Shown: positions 21,001 through 29,969, counted from the stretch's first letter. The stretch: DNA of 64,000 bases from Methanobacteriota archaeon (GCA_002716085.1 PAYZ01000009.1:29768-93767), one strand, 5' to 3'. The notes: generated by a model not told the origin, from the letters alone. A program made the numbers and translations.

Positions 21001-24000
21001 ACTTTTTTGAGGTGGACTCTAACGACGACCTCGACGATGACTCAAATGTCGATGAGCCATACTACTTCACCGGAAGCAATTGCGCCGACAATGACGATGA
21101 TGGCTTAGACACTGACCCGGACTTGGACGGGATATACCAGGCAGTCTGGGACAAGGGAGTTCTCGGGCAAGCTCTACTATTCCCCGAATACTATGACGTT
21201 GACAACGACAACGACGGAGTTCCCGATGGAGAGGACCCAGACGATGACAACAATGGGTTGCTCGACGGTCCCCAGTCAGAATTCCCCGGTTGCTTCACTG
21301 GAGAGGAACAGAGCACATGGGACCACGACAACGATGGAATCGTGAACTGGGCCGATGACGACTGGGACGGCGACGGGATCCCCAACTCTCTGGAGCTCCA
21401 GAACTTCGTAGACCAGAATGGAACAGCAGACCCGTTCGACGACTCATGCTGCCTAAACTTCCCCATAGCCCCTTGGGACCACGACAATGATGGAATCAGG
21501 GACGATATCGACGAAGACGATGACTATGACGGAATGAAGGACGAGGACGAAGTCATGCTTTGGCCATCTCGATTTGGTTTGCAATCGACCAACCCATGGG
21601 ATCATGACGACTTCGGTGGCGGTGTTGGTTTGGCCGATCCAACGAACAACACAACTGGGCCAGACTACTACGACATAGATGACGACAACGATGGAAGGGC
21701 CGATACTGACTGGAACTCTCCTTCAGTAGGAAACTGGTCCACTCCGTCAAACAAGACCGAGGAATCTTCGGGTTGGAGCTCTGACTGGGACTCCAACAAC
21801 GACGGGGTTCTGGACAACGACGACAAGCTCCCAACAAAGATTACCCTGTCTACGGAATCGGTTCTATGGTTGGACGATACAAGGCCCGCCATCTTCAATG
21901 GGACGGTTTTCTGGCTTGGAGATACGGGATTCGTCCCTGCCCCAGAACTTCCCGTACAGGTCCATATCAGATACATAGAAAACGAGACTTCGGTAATTGA
22001 AACAATAGACGTACTTACCGATGCCGACGGAGAATACGTAGTAGGGCAGTTCCTCTTCCCAGAGGACATTCAAGTCGGGCCCAACACAACATACGAAGTA
22101 TACGCGGAGGTCACAGAGATGTTCGTCCACGACTATAGCTCTACCCTCGAGGATAAAGACGGAGACGGCATAGAGGAATCTGGAGTTCCAGTCGAGGTCA
22201 GAGCGAACACCACCATTGGATATGTCTCGGGGGAGAGGTTCAGAGCCGATGAGCAGCCGCTAAAGCTCGACTTCAAGGTCCACTATTCTGCCGATTACAA
22301 TCGTGGGATATTCGACAACAGACTCGCCCACGCCCCTGTGTCATTCACCGTAAGTGACCCCGGGACTCTATTCGGCAACATCACACACCCAACCGTCTAC
22401 GACGGATACGGAAACCAGGGCTACAGAGCAGACTCGGGTGGATGGGTTTCCTTGGCCTATAACCAGACCCTTGACCGTTGGGAACAGGTTCAGTGGAACT
22501 CTCTTCTCGACAATGGCCTTGGATTGCCAAAGGGCGGCTACGAGGAGATTGTCTGGAATCCATGCCACATCGGCAATGGCGAACCGAAGGGATCCCACTC
22601 GTCCCAGGGCGCCTACGAGTACAAGAACACGTCTCTGCCGGCCGACGACTATAGCTTCGTGGGCTTCTCTAGGCCTGATCTGGGTGGCTGCAACGATGAC
22701 CCTTATGAGTGGCCTTGGGCCCATCTGGAGGGTTCCAAGACGGACACCTTCTACATCCGCTCAATGCATAGAATGTACATCGAGGCAGACCTGTTCGTGT
22801 CCTCTTTCAGGCCAGTATACTTCTGGGACGGAACCCAATTCACCGGCTCTTCGTTCGGTGCGTGGAGGGCTCTGTTCCATGAGCCGTCTCTTGACAATGC
22901 AGGGATTTCCTTCCCCGATGCAAGCATCGGGAAGCCTTACCCAATACTTTGGGATGGAACCCCTTCCGGTCTTGACGAGATTGCAGGTGGGGCCCTCTCT
23001 CCTTTCCTGTCCTCTAATGGCACGCACTGGACAGTCAAATTGCAGAACGGGGCAGACTTCGACTCGCCCCCATGCGGTCCCGTGGATCCCTTGCTCCCGG
23101 ACAGCGAAATCAGGTGCGAGATCGTACCTGAGATGTTCACTGGAGAGGAGCTAAGGGTGGTGGGTAACGTTTGGAACAGGACATTCACTCCTTGGACCCA
23201 GAACTCAGTGGTCCTTCAGCTGGATTTCGACCGTAACGGGATGTTCGTCGGCTCAACCGAGACCCAGCACAGCAAGCCTCCTGAGATGAAGGACGGCCTA
23301 GCTAGGTTCGACTACAACTTCTCTTGGTACTCTAGGTACTCAGCAGGAACTTATGGATTGAGGGCAGACTTCAGCCAGACGGACTACTACTTCACTGGCC
23401 AGCAAGAGCAGATTCTAGCAGCAACCGGAGCATATGGGAACGTCACTGTGATTGGTACTACGGAATTCGAGCTCACCCAACTGCCACGCCTCCACAGGGG
23501 CCAGAACACATCAATAGAGCCCAGGCTGGTAGATAACGCAGGCCTGCCAATCCGAGAGGCACCGGTAAACTGGACATGGTCAGAAGACCTGTCTAGCGGA
23601 GTTTCGATCACGGACAACAACGGATACTTCAGAGTCAACCTAACGGAAATCGATACCTTGGGCAACTTCACACTCGGCTTCACATACCTCGGCGACAGCC
23701 TCAGACAGGGCAACACCGCAGACATGAGCCTGTGGGTCGTTTCCAGGACGTTCGTAAACGTCCAGAGCACCAGCCCAAACGTCAGGTCAAACGGCGACCT
23801 TTGGGAATTCACCGCCGTGGTTACGGACGATAACAAGACCCCATTCGAGAAGGACGGTGGGCAGGTCCTGAATAGCTGCGCCGGAGATATGCAGAACCCC
23901 GACGGGTATGACTTGGGAGGGAACGTCACCGTCATTTTCGAAGGAATAGACTTCGAGGATAGGACACACCGTCAGATCGTTTCTGTGGAATGTCCTGCTT

Positions 24001-26096
24001 CAGGGTCGATTAGCTATGGCAGGATCCTCGATCCCCAGCTACTAAAGGACGACCCGTTTTCATTCCTACCGGATGGATTCGGGCCCGTTAACGTAATTCT
24101 CAGATTCGAAGAGAACCTCCCTCACGAGGGATGCGAGCCTCTCGATGCCGGAATGCTGTCGACCTCAGGTGCATGGGACCCCTGCGTCACGATCCAGAAC
24201 AGCGACCACTTCCGAAAGGTCCTGCAGTACCAGGTCGATGGATTCAGCCTAATCGGAAACACGGATCTAGACGTCGACCAGCAGATCGTCTACACGTCCG
24301 AGATCGATCCAAACACCGGGAAGGTACTGGAGAAACCTATGATCGTAACCGGCCAACTCACCGACGAATTAGGCGGCAACCTCGCTGATAGACTAATTCG
24401 CGTTAGCTTCGAGATGGGGTCGATGATTTTCGATCCAGCCGACAACAGGATGAAATTCAGAGCAGGAGAAAATGGAATCGAGGCATGCATACCCGGCTCC
24501 ACTAACGAGAGCGGCTTCTTCGAAATCAACTGCCCCCTAACTGGGGTGGATGCGGGTACGGCCAAGGTAACAGTGGAGTACAACGCTTGGGACCCATTGA
24601 ACAACGACAGATACAGGTACAAGAACAAAACCCAACCGATGTTCTTCCCTGTATTCTCAAACTCAACCATAGAAGTCTCGGAGGTCGGCCCATACAGGTC
24701 AGACTACCTCACATACGCATTCCCAAACGGCTCCGTTTTCGACATCCTGTACCTGAAGGAATCATTCCACATCAATGCCAAGCTTTCCCAAGCAAATGGC
24801 AAGCCGGTAGGAGGAAAATGCGTGAATATCTACTTGGACCCAGAGATCAACACCAGGCCAATAGCAACAGCGTTCACCACAGACGGTACGGGGGAGTTCC
24901 AGTGGTACTCGGCAGACCCCGAAGACAACCCTAGCAGGAGGGGGGTCGAGCCAAGCGGAAACAACCTAGAGGGCTTCAGGACCATCAGGGTTTCCTACGA
25001 GCCCGACAAATACATCCCAGGGGGATGCGACTATGAGCAACTGGAGCCCAATCCAGTGCTCAACAGCTCCCACATGGACGTCGAAGTCCTAGTAAGGAGC
25101 AAGGTCGACATTCTGCTGAAGGAGCACTGGTCTAGGCCATCAGGTTACCTGACCAAGGAGATGTCAGACGACCCGGAGGAGTACATGATCGTCGGAGAGG
25201 TCGCTATACTGAGGGACAGGCTGGCCCTAACAGTCGAGGGCCAGAGGGTAGAATTCCACAGGCAGTTCTGGAATGGGTCCGGATGGCAAACAGAGAGGGT
25301 TGAGATACTGATCACAAACGAGAGGGGGTCGGCTAACTTCTCCTTCGAATACACGGGCGAGGAAGTTCCCGGCCATCCAGAGTGGTCTGCGGTTGATGGA
25401 AAATGGAGGGTCCTGGTGCACTTTGAGTCGGCCGACGAGAACTCCCCATACTTCGTCGAGCAGTGGCTAAACAGCACTCCTGTTATTGAAATGGCGACAG
25501 ACTTGGAGGGATCGAAGTCCGGACTTTGGTCTACCCAGGTGATCCTTCTAGTCGGCATATCGCTATCTTCAGTGGTTCTGGTAGGTGCGGTGATGTACAA
25601 CAGCTACAGAGAAAGGAGAAAGATACAGGTGCTAAGGGGAATCCTAACCGACGCACTCCTCTCTCTCAGAGCCTCTAACAACTACATTGAAGCCATATTC
25701 TCATGCTACAAGGACCTCATCAAGTACTTCAGGATGAGAGGGGCCATGAAGAAGGTCTTCGAGACAACCAGGGAGTTCGAGGGCGTAATCAACAACATGC
25801 TAGGGGGGGTGGTGCCGCCCGAGGAGCTTGACATGTTCTTCTCGATTTTCGAGGAGGCTAGGTACTCGGATCACGAGATCGGATCGGAGGAGAGGGACAG
25901 GGCCATCCAGATTTTCCAGTCTATGATTGGGAGGATGAACAGGTCCCTTGGTGACAGCATGCTGACAAGGACCTCAGCAAGCGAGTCTTCCCTATACGGG
26001 CCGTCCGTAAAGGCAGGCCAGTTCGTTGATGCAGATGGCAACGTCAGGTTCGCCGGCGTCGACGACTCCGTAGAGGACGAGGGCTTCAGGATCTGA
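18045..26096 (+). CDS. Giant membrane-anchored exoprotein with Asp-rich TSP3/EF-hand-like calcium-binding repeats, Ig/CarbopepD-like domains, C-terminal TM and DUF4129-like cytoplasmic domain
   Basis: 2683 aa; N-terminal hydrophobic anchor (ILSAVSMISIMILSTQL); dozens of DxDNDGI(P/L)D units; beta-rich middle; C-terminal TM VILLVGISLSSVVLVGAVMY then SLRASNNYIEAIFSCYKDLIKYFRMRG...FFSIFEEARYSDHEI. Confidence 0.85.
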   Translation: MIHQSLSDTNQTLIGIPFISEKNRRQHSGRGDDNVERIEQIKRNRKILSAVSMISIMILSTQLMTIQDSDEEVEKQAPSELPMRTEIHQQPLTSGPIQGENQNQPASTSIFQEAAFWDPFYNDPAAIYGKVSDRSALALDPSYGFFLEETNTDDHDNDGIDDLNDLDDDNDGINDLIEMFDGCYGTDPFDHDNDGISDEFDWDDDNDGILEGPIDYTQGTDPWNVSSDRHVDPSTIHPWTGQAVGFNYIVDQNPMDHDNDGIPDEDIDGSGRGSYDEDDDNDGRIDQFTWPCDFDSDGIQDYFDWDDDNDLVWDILDIHPWDPDQSLLICFDPDILCDGWQIWEPQDYAVYVDGLDYVALHALEHPREQAFTEIVDGDLDGDGIPNFLDPDNDNDGSPDSADTDDDNDGLADMYDVDDDNDGIPDECMQLDTNGDGQGDYPLSVFNGTVVAIQTPGRDCEIDYDGDLDDDRFRAIDQDYDLVWDWLDPDMGGVPFPDNPSSWTTQGFDEPWDLDNDGLPNEEDPFPLNSTLEVSSWDCATLENPNPQNPSDNCLLWRKSYTGFNDWDGDGVNNWVDVDDDNDGILDWMDIDPDCDLDNDGYLHELNGSMFRDDGPNDIDTDVDGDGLPNDQDWDDDNDGISDFYDPDDGNCGVVDIDNTDGFWGNSWPQSDGDAIDGSEDSDVYAGFDHYYWNITWGFNPLNSDNGFMLDYNGYDETPIIPVSGMVPEMYWFLMMKWSPYNGDNFFDIDADGDSLVNGIDVDQDGDGLPDWWDQDEGNDGVLDVNDVRMGGSLDRNSCGTILFSPTQERFCGLQYAVLFKVPLLTPTQSGGATFSVPYSTRPDQEWHDGAYDGNNHPQGQYSCENNCFWFTFDPQSNPSPSVAVTYNQMRNNRDLWIAYVGIGHNGTGLFPWTADPNNNFFPDEIGDLLQNDVDPDIDCGQPLLDATGSPIWTPDCMYNNTNDLDDDWDIVYDHFDVDDDNDGVWDFFEVDSNDDLDDDSNVDEPYYFTGSNCADNDDDGLDTDPDLDGIYQAVWDKGVLGQALLFPEYYDVDNDNDGVPDGEDPDDDNNGLLDGPQSEFPGCFTGEEQSTWDHDNDGIVNWADDDWDGDGIPNSLELQNFVDQNGTADPFDDSCCLNFPIAPWDHDNDGIRDDIDEDDDYDGMKDEDEVMLWPSRFGLQSTNPWDHDDFGGGVGLADPTNNTTGPDYYDIDDDNDGRADTDWNSPSVGNWSTPSNKTEESSGWSSDWDSNNDGVLDNDDKLPTKITLSTESVLWLDDTRPAIFNGTVFWLGDTGFVPAPELPVQVHIRYIENETSVIETIDVLTDADGEYVVGQFLFPEDIQVGPNTTYEVYAEVTEMFVHDYSSTLEDKDGDGIEESGVPVEVRANTTIGYVSGERFRADEQPLKLDFKVHYSADYNRGIFDNRLAHAPVSFTVSDPGTLFGNITHPTVYDGYGNQGYRADSGGWVSLAYNQTLDRWEQVQWNSLLDNGLGLPKGGYEEIVWNPCHIGNGEPKGSHSSQGAYEYKNTSLPADDYSFVGFSRPDLGGCNDDPYEWPWAHLEGSKTDTFYIRSMHRMYIEADLFVSSFRPVYFWDGTQFTGSSFGAWRALFHEPSLDNAGISFPDASIGKPYPILWDGTPSGLDEIAGGALSPFLSSNGTHWTVKLQNGADFDSPPCGPVDPLLPDSEIRCEIVPEMFTGEELRVVGNVWNRTFTPWTQNSVVLQLDFDRNGMFVGSTETQHSKPPEMKDGLARFDYNFSWYSRYSAGTYGLRADFSQTDYYFTGQQEQILAATGAYGNVTVIGTTEFELTQLPRLHRGQNTSIEPRLVDNAGLPIREAPVNWTWSEDLSSGVSITDNNGYFRVNLTEIDTLGNFTLGFTYLGDSLRQGNTADMSLWVVSRTFVNVQSTSPNVRSNGDLWEFTAVVTDDNKTPFEKDGGQVLNSCAGDMQNPDGYDLGGNVTVIFEGIDFEDRTHRQIVSVECPASGSISYGRILDPQLLKDDPFSFLPDGFGPVNVILRFEENLPHEGCEPLDAGMLSTSGAWDPCVTIQNSDHFRKVLQYQVDGFSLIGNTDLDVDQQIVYTSEIDPNTGKVLEKPMIVTGQLTDELGGNLADRLIRVSFEMGSMIFDPADNRMKFRAGENGIEACIPGSTNESGFFEINCPLTGVDAGTAKVTVEYNAWDPLNNDRYRYKNKTQPMFFPVFSNSTIEVSEVGPYRSDYLTYAFPNGSVFDILYLKESFHINAKLSQANGKPVGGKCVNIYLDPEINTRPIATAFTTDGTGEFQWYSADPEDNPSRRGVEPSGNNLEGFRTIRVSYEPDKYIPGGCDYEQLEPNPVLNSSHMDVEVLVRSKVDILLKEHWSRPSGYLTKEMSDDPEEYMIVGEVAILRDRLALTVEGQRVEFHRQFWNGSGWQTERVEILITNERGSANFSFEYTGEEVPGHPEWSAVDGKWRVLVHFESADENSPYFVEQWLNSTPVIEMATDLEGSKSGLWSTQVILLVGISLSSVVLVGAVMYNSYRERRKIQVLRGILTDALLSLRASNNYIEAIFSCYKDLIKYFRMRGAMKKVFETTREFEGVINNMLGGVVPPEELDMFFSIFEEARYSDHEIGSEERDRAIQIFQSMIGRMNRSLGDSMLTRTSASESSLYGPSVKAGQFVDADGNVRFAGVDDSVEDEGFRI
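18500..21835 (+). repeat. Imperfect coding repeats of GAC-GAC-GAC-AAC-GAC-GGN units (DDDNDG)
   Basis: Recurring gacgacgacaacgacgg-like units directly visible throughout the first third of the giant gene. Confidence 0.85.
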
Positions 26097-26107
26097 GACA
26101 GCTACCA

Positions 26108-26150
26108 AATCCTGCCCCTTCGAGCGCCCCTACGGGGCGCCCGCAGGATT
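26108..26150. promoter_or_regulatory. Two-tier stem-loop between giant gene and ribosomal operon (terminator or leader element)
   Basis: AATCCTGC (26108-26115) pairs with GCAGGATT (26143-26150); inner GCGCCCC (26124-26130)/GGGGCGC (26134-26140) with TAC loop. Confidence 0.65.
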
Positions 26151-26185
26151 CATAACACGGACTTGGGTGGCCGCGCTACCTAGCC

Positions 26186-26566
26186 ATGGGGGCGCAAGCA
26201 ATGAGTAGGCCAGCAAGAAAGACCAATGCCGCCCTAGTCTCGCTTATCGGGGACCTGAAGGACCACAGCCGATCGACCGGCTCGGCAATTTGGAGGGACA
26301 CCGCTTTCAGGCTAGAGACAAGCAGGAAGAACTGGGCAGAGCCGAACCTTAGCCACATATCAAGGAACTCCGGCAAGAAGGAGACCGTACTTGTGCCAGG
26401 GAAGGTCCTGGGGAGCGGCCAGATAACCGGAGGGCAGACAGTAGCAGCCTTCAGCTTCAGCGACGGAGCCAGGACAAAGATCGAGGAATCAGGTGGCAGA
26501 ACACTCAGCATTAGGGAGCTAATGGAGGAGAATCCAAACGGGAAGGGGGTGAGAATCCTTGTCTGA
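26186..26566 (+). CDS. rpl18e: Ribosomal protein L18e
   Basis: VLVPGKVLGSGQITGGQTVAAFSFSDGARTKIEESGGRTLSIRELMEENPNGKGVRIL; operon position before L13; start may be ATG 26201. Confidence 0.92.
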   Translation: MGAQAMSRPARKTNAALVSLIGDLKDHSRSTGSAIWRDTAFRLETSRKNWAEPNLSHISRNSGKKETVLVPGKVLGSGQITGGQTVAAFSFSDGARTKIEESGGRTLSIRELMEENPNGKGVRILV

Positions 26567-27041
26567 AACAACAATGGTGTACGATGCAACTGACAAGATC
26601 CTAGGACGTCTCGCTAGCCAGGTAGCTAAGGAGATGATCTCAGCAAGGAAGTCTGGGAGGCAGCAGAGAGTGATCATTATCAACGCCGAGGGCGCAATTG
26701 TGTCTGGCCCCAGATCGAAGGTGTTCAGCGACTACAGGGCAAAGTACAAACTAAACCACGCTAGGAAGGGCCCTTTCTTCCCCAGAATGCCTGACAAGAT
26801 TATCAAGAGAACCGTCAGAGGCATGCTTCCGTACCAGAAGAACAGCAGTGGCAGGGAGGCCCTCAGGGACCTGAGGGTAATGATCGGCTCTCCATCCAAC
26901 CTATCGGGGGAAGATCTGCCAGAGGGGCACCAGTGGGGTGAGACGGGTGGTATCGAGCGCGATACACCTAACAAGTTCGTAAGGTTGGGGGACATCAGCT
27001 CCCACCTAGGTGTGGATGCTTCGAGATGGAGAGGTGAGTGA
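26559..27041 (+). CDS. rpl13: Ribosomal protein L13
   Basis: YDATDKILGRLASQVAKE, RMPDKIIKRTVRGMLPYQ. Confidence 0.94.
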   Translation: MSETTMVYDATDKILGRLASQVAKEMISARKSGRQQRVIIINAEGAIVSGPRSKVFSDYRAKYKLNHARKGPFFPRMPDKIIKRTVRGMLPYQKNSSGREALRDLRVMIGSPSNLSGEDLPEGHQWGETGGIERDTPNKFVRLGDISSHLGVDASRWRGE

Positions 27042-27480
27042 CTTGGCCAAGAAGAAGGGTCCTAAGATCGTGAACACGAGCGGAAAGAGGAAGACCGCAG
27101 TAGCAAGGGCCACACTCAAGCCAGGAAAGGGCAGGGTTAGGGTCAATGGAAGGCCAATCCACATCATGGAACCCGAGCTGGCACGAAGGAAGGCATTGGA
27201 GCCAATCAGGATAGCAGAGGCCATGAACAGAATCGATAGAGTGGACATCTCAGTAGACGTAAGGGGGGGAGGCCAGATGGGACAGGTCGATGCAATCAGG
27301 ACGGCAATCGCCCGAGGGCTGGTGAAGTTCAATGATGGCGCCGAGGGAGACGATGAGGAACTGAGGGACGAGTTCGTAAGGTTCCAGAGGAAGATTCTCG
27401 TCAACGACCCAAGAAGGAAGGAGCCCAAGCATCAAATGGGAAGAGGCGCTCGAAAGAAGTGGCAGAAGTCGTACAGGTAG
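27034..27480 (+). CDS. rps9: Ribosomal protein S9
   Basis: TSGKRKTAVARATLKPGKGRVRVNG, VRGGGQMGQVDAIRTAIARGLV, C-terminal GARKKWQKSYR; GTG start overlapping L13 stop proposed. Confidence 0.94.
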   Translation: MSDLAKKKGPKIVNTSGKRKTAVARATLKPGKGRVRVNGRPIHIMEPELARRKALEPIRIAEAMNRIDRVDISVDVRGGGQMGQVDAIRTAIARGLVKFNDGAEGDDEELRDEFVRFQRKILVNDPRRKEPKHQMGRGARKKWQKSYR

Positions 27481-27488
27481 GTGAGAGA

Positions 27489-27695
27489 GTGCTGATCCCA
27501 GTTAGGTGTTGGAGTTGCGGGAAGGTCATTGCTCACAGGTACGAGCAGTACAAGGAAGCCGTGGACGAGGGAAAGGACCCGGGAGAGGTTCTGTACGAGC
27601 TCGGATTCAAGAGGTACTGCTGCAGAAGGATGTTTATAGGGCATATTGACCTAATCGACGAGGTCGCCCCGTTCAGCATTGACAGGCAGCAGTGA
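27489..27695 (+). CDS. rpoN: DNA-directed RNA polymerase subunit N
   Basis: IPVRCWSCGKVIAHRYEQY...LGFKRYCCRRMFIGHIDLIDE; GTG start proposed (LIPVRC) although the ORF opens at 27459. Confidence 0.92.
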   Translation: MLIPVRCWSCGKVIAHRYEQYKEAVDEGKDPGEVLYELGFKRYCCRRMFIGHIDLIDEVAPFSIDRQQ

Positions 27696-27742
27696 GCTCC
27701 GTCAGGGCTTTGACCGATAACTCGCTCGCAGGCAGGCCCATG

Positions 27743-27820
27743 GGGCCTGTAGGTTAGCTTGGCCTATACTTCGCGGCTGGGGGTCGCGCGACCCAGGTTC
27801 AAATCCTGGCAGGCCCACCA
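27743..27820 (+). tRNA. tRNA-Pro (anticodon GGG), CCA encoded
   Basis: Acceptor GGGCCTG/CAGGCCC, T arm CCAGG-TTCAAAT-CCTGG, anticodon stem CGCGG/TCGCG with loop CTGGGGG, discriminator A + CCA. Confidence 0.92.
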
Positions 27821-27857
27821 CGGTCAGTTTGAAGGACGCCGGCCCCTTTGCACCGAC

Positions 27858-29969
27858 ATGGAGGCCGATGCTCCGAGCGAGGCAGACCCAGAGGGGCGAA
27901 TAGAGTGGCTTGCAGACCAGTTGGAATTGCACTCCGACCTCTACTACAACATGGCCGATCCGCAGATTTCAGATGCGGATTTCGACTCATTGAGGGACGA
28001 GCTCAAGAGGCTGTCCCCGGACCACCCACAGCTCTCCAGGGTCGGATCAGATCCCCCGCCCGGCTCGCAAAAGGTCGATCACCTGTTCAGGATGATGAGC
28101 CTGGACAAGGCGACCACGGACGAGGAGGTAGCCCACTTTGTTTCACAGACTACCGCCAATGGGCGGAGGTTCGTCTGCCAGCCCAAGCTAGACGGCTCAG
28201 CGCTTTCGCTGGAGTACCGTTTGGGGCGTCTCGTAAGGGCTGCCACCAGGGGGAACGGGCGCAGGGGGGAGGACGTTACCGCAAACGCACGCCGGATGAT
28301 GAACGTCCCAGAGAGCATTCCTTGGAAGGGCGACTGTCACGTCAGGGGGGAGGTCGTAATGCCTCTGAGTCTGTTCAAACAGAAGTATTCCGAAGTCGCC
28401 CCCAACCCAAGAAACCTAGCGGCCGGCGCACTCAGACAGAAGCACGCGGACGCAGGAAAGGGCAGCCCGCATGACCTGAAGTTCCTTGCTTACGGCGTTG
28501 AGTTCCCCGAAAACCCACATCGTCACCCCGAGAGCTCCGATCCTCCGGGAATGAAGCTAGACTCGGAGCTAATCTCCTGGCTTGTCGAGATGGGCATCGA
28601 GGTCGCTGGCAACACTGTTGTTTCGGGCGAAGACGACCTATCCACAGCGGAGTCAATACTTGTTGTAACTAGGAAATGGTTCGAATCGAGGGACTCGGCA
28701 GAATGGGAGATTGACGGCGTAGTCATCAAGCTAGATCGCCTCGACAAGAGGGAACTCCTAGGCGTCACAGCGCATCACCCCAGATGGGCCCTCGCGTGGA
28801 AGTTCCCACCCGAAGAAGCCGTTACTGTACTTATGGAGGTGTTCTGGCAGACAGGTAGAACCGGGAATGTTACCCCCGTCTCTAGAGTGGCCCCGGTTGT
28901 GGTCTCCGGGGTCACCGTGGAGAACACCACTCTTCACAACAGGGGGGAGGTAGAGAGACTAGGAATCAAGGTCGGCGACAAAGTCAGGGTAGTTCGGAGG
29001 GGCGACGTGATCCCGAAGATCACAGAGGTCCTTGGTCCAGCTACGGAACAGGATCTCCGAGGGAGGGCCCATGCGGACGGAACGAGCTTCTCCGAGACAC
29101 TCCCGGATAGCATCGAGATCCCCATCCCGGAGACTTGCCCCCGTTGCTCGAAAGAGCTCATCGAGGACGGAGCTTTCATCAGATGCACAAACATAGACTG
29201 CCCTTCAAGATTGGAGAGGTCGATACTGTACTGGTGTAGGAAGCTGGGCATGGATGGGATAGGAGAGAAACTAGCCGAGCAGCTCTGCTCATCAGGCCTT
29301 GTAACAAGTCTGGCTGACCTCTACAGGCTAGGGGAAAATAAGGCTCAGCTGCTATCCCTAGAGCGCATGGCGGAGAAGTCGGCAAGAAACGTTCTCGAGG
29401 AGCTGGAATCAACGAGAAAGATGACCCTGAGCACCTTCATCTCGGCACTAGGCCTCCCCAGGATAGGCCCGGAGATTGCAACCCTGGTATGCACTGAAGT
29501 GAAGTCCCTAGAGGAACTGATCGAAATGGCTGATAACAGGGAGGCCTCGATCAAGAGGCTGGTTGCCATAGACAGAGTCGGCGAGACCGTCGCGGCTCTG
29601 CTTCTGGATGGGATCTCGGATCGCAGGGAGGCAGTCCTGGACCTATTCGATCAGATTGAGATAGTCCAAGAGGAGCAGAAATCCTTCGATGGCCCCCTCT
29701 CGGGGCTCACTTTTTGCATCACTGGATCCCTAAGTCGCCCTAGGAAGGAAATCTCGCTCTCGATTAAGTCTGAGGGGGGCAAGGTGGCATCATCGGTCTC
29801 CGGGAATCTGGACTACCTAGTAGCCGGCGAGTCTGCCGGATCCAAAATGGACAAGGCCAACAGACTCGGGATCAGGGTGATATCAGAGTCAGAGCTGGAC
29901 GAAATACTCGGGGGGTCAATCCTAGAGGAACTGCCTCAGGAGAGGCAATCGACCCTGGGCGAGTTCTGA
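27858..29969 (+). CDS. ligA: NAD+-dependent DNA ligase
   Basis: Adenylation motif CQPKLDGSALSLEYR, Zn finger CPRCSKE...CTNIDCPS, HhH GLPRIGPEIA, C-terminal BRCT LSGLTFCITGSL; ORF extension into tRNA trimmed to ATG 27858. Confidence 0.93.
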   Translation: MEADAPSEADPEGRIEWLADQLELHSDLYYNMADPQISDADFDSLRDELKRLSPDHPQLSRVGSDPPPGSQKVDHLFRMMSLDKATTDEEVAHFVSQTTANGRRFVCQPKLDGSALSLEYRLGRLVRAATRGNGRRGEDVTANARRMMNVPESIPWKGDCHVRGEVVMPLSLFKQKYSEVAPNPRNLAAGALRQKHADAGKGSPHDLKFLAYGVEFPENPHRHPESSDPPGMKLDSELISWLVEMGIEVAGNTVVSGEDDLSTAESILVVTRKWFESRDSAEWEIDGVVIKLDRLDKRELLGVTAHHPRWALAWKFPPEEAVTVLMEVFWQTGRTGNVTPVSRVAPVVVSGVTVENTTLHNRGEVERLGIKVGDKVRVVRRGDVIPKITEVLGPATEQDLRGRAHADGTSFSETLPDSIEIPIPETCPRCSKELIEDGAFIRCTNIDCPSRLERSILYWCRKLGMDGIGEKLAEQLCSSGLVTSLADLYRLGENKAQLLSLERMAEKSARNVLEELESTRKMTLSTFISALGLPRIGPEIATLVCTEVKSLEELIEMADNREASIKRLVAIDRVGETVAALLLDGISDRREAVLDLFDQIEIVQEEQKSFDGPLSGLTFCITGSLSRPRKEISLSIKSEGGKVASSVSGNLDYLVAGESAGSKMDKANRLGIRVISESELDEILGGSILEELPQERQSTLGEF

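Noticed and set aside
18723-22130. Numerous long antisense ORFs opposite the giant gene (e.g. 19704-20111 -, 21668-22069 -)
   Set aside because: Low-complexity Val/Ser-rich translations are the complement of GAC/GAT-rich repeats; no motifs or start context, so read as compositional artefacts.
27759-27857. N-terminal extension of the ligA ORF through the tRNA-Pro gene
   Set aside because: It translates tRNA sequence; ATG 27858 gives a normal LigA N-terminus.
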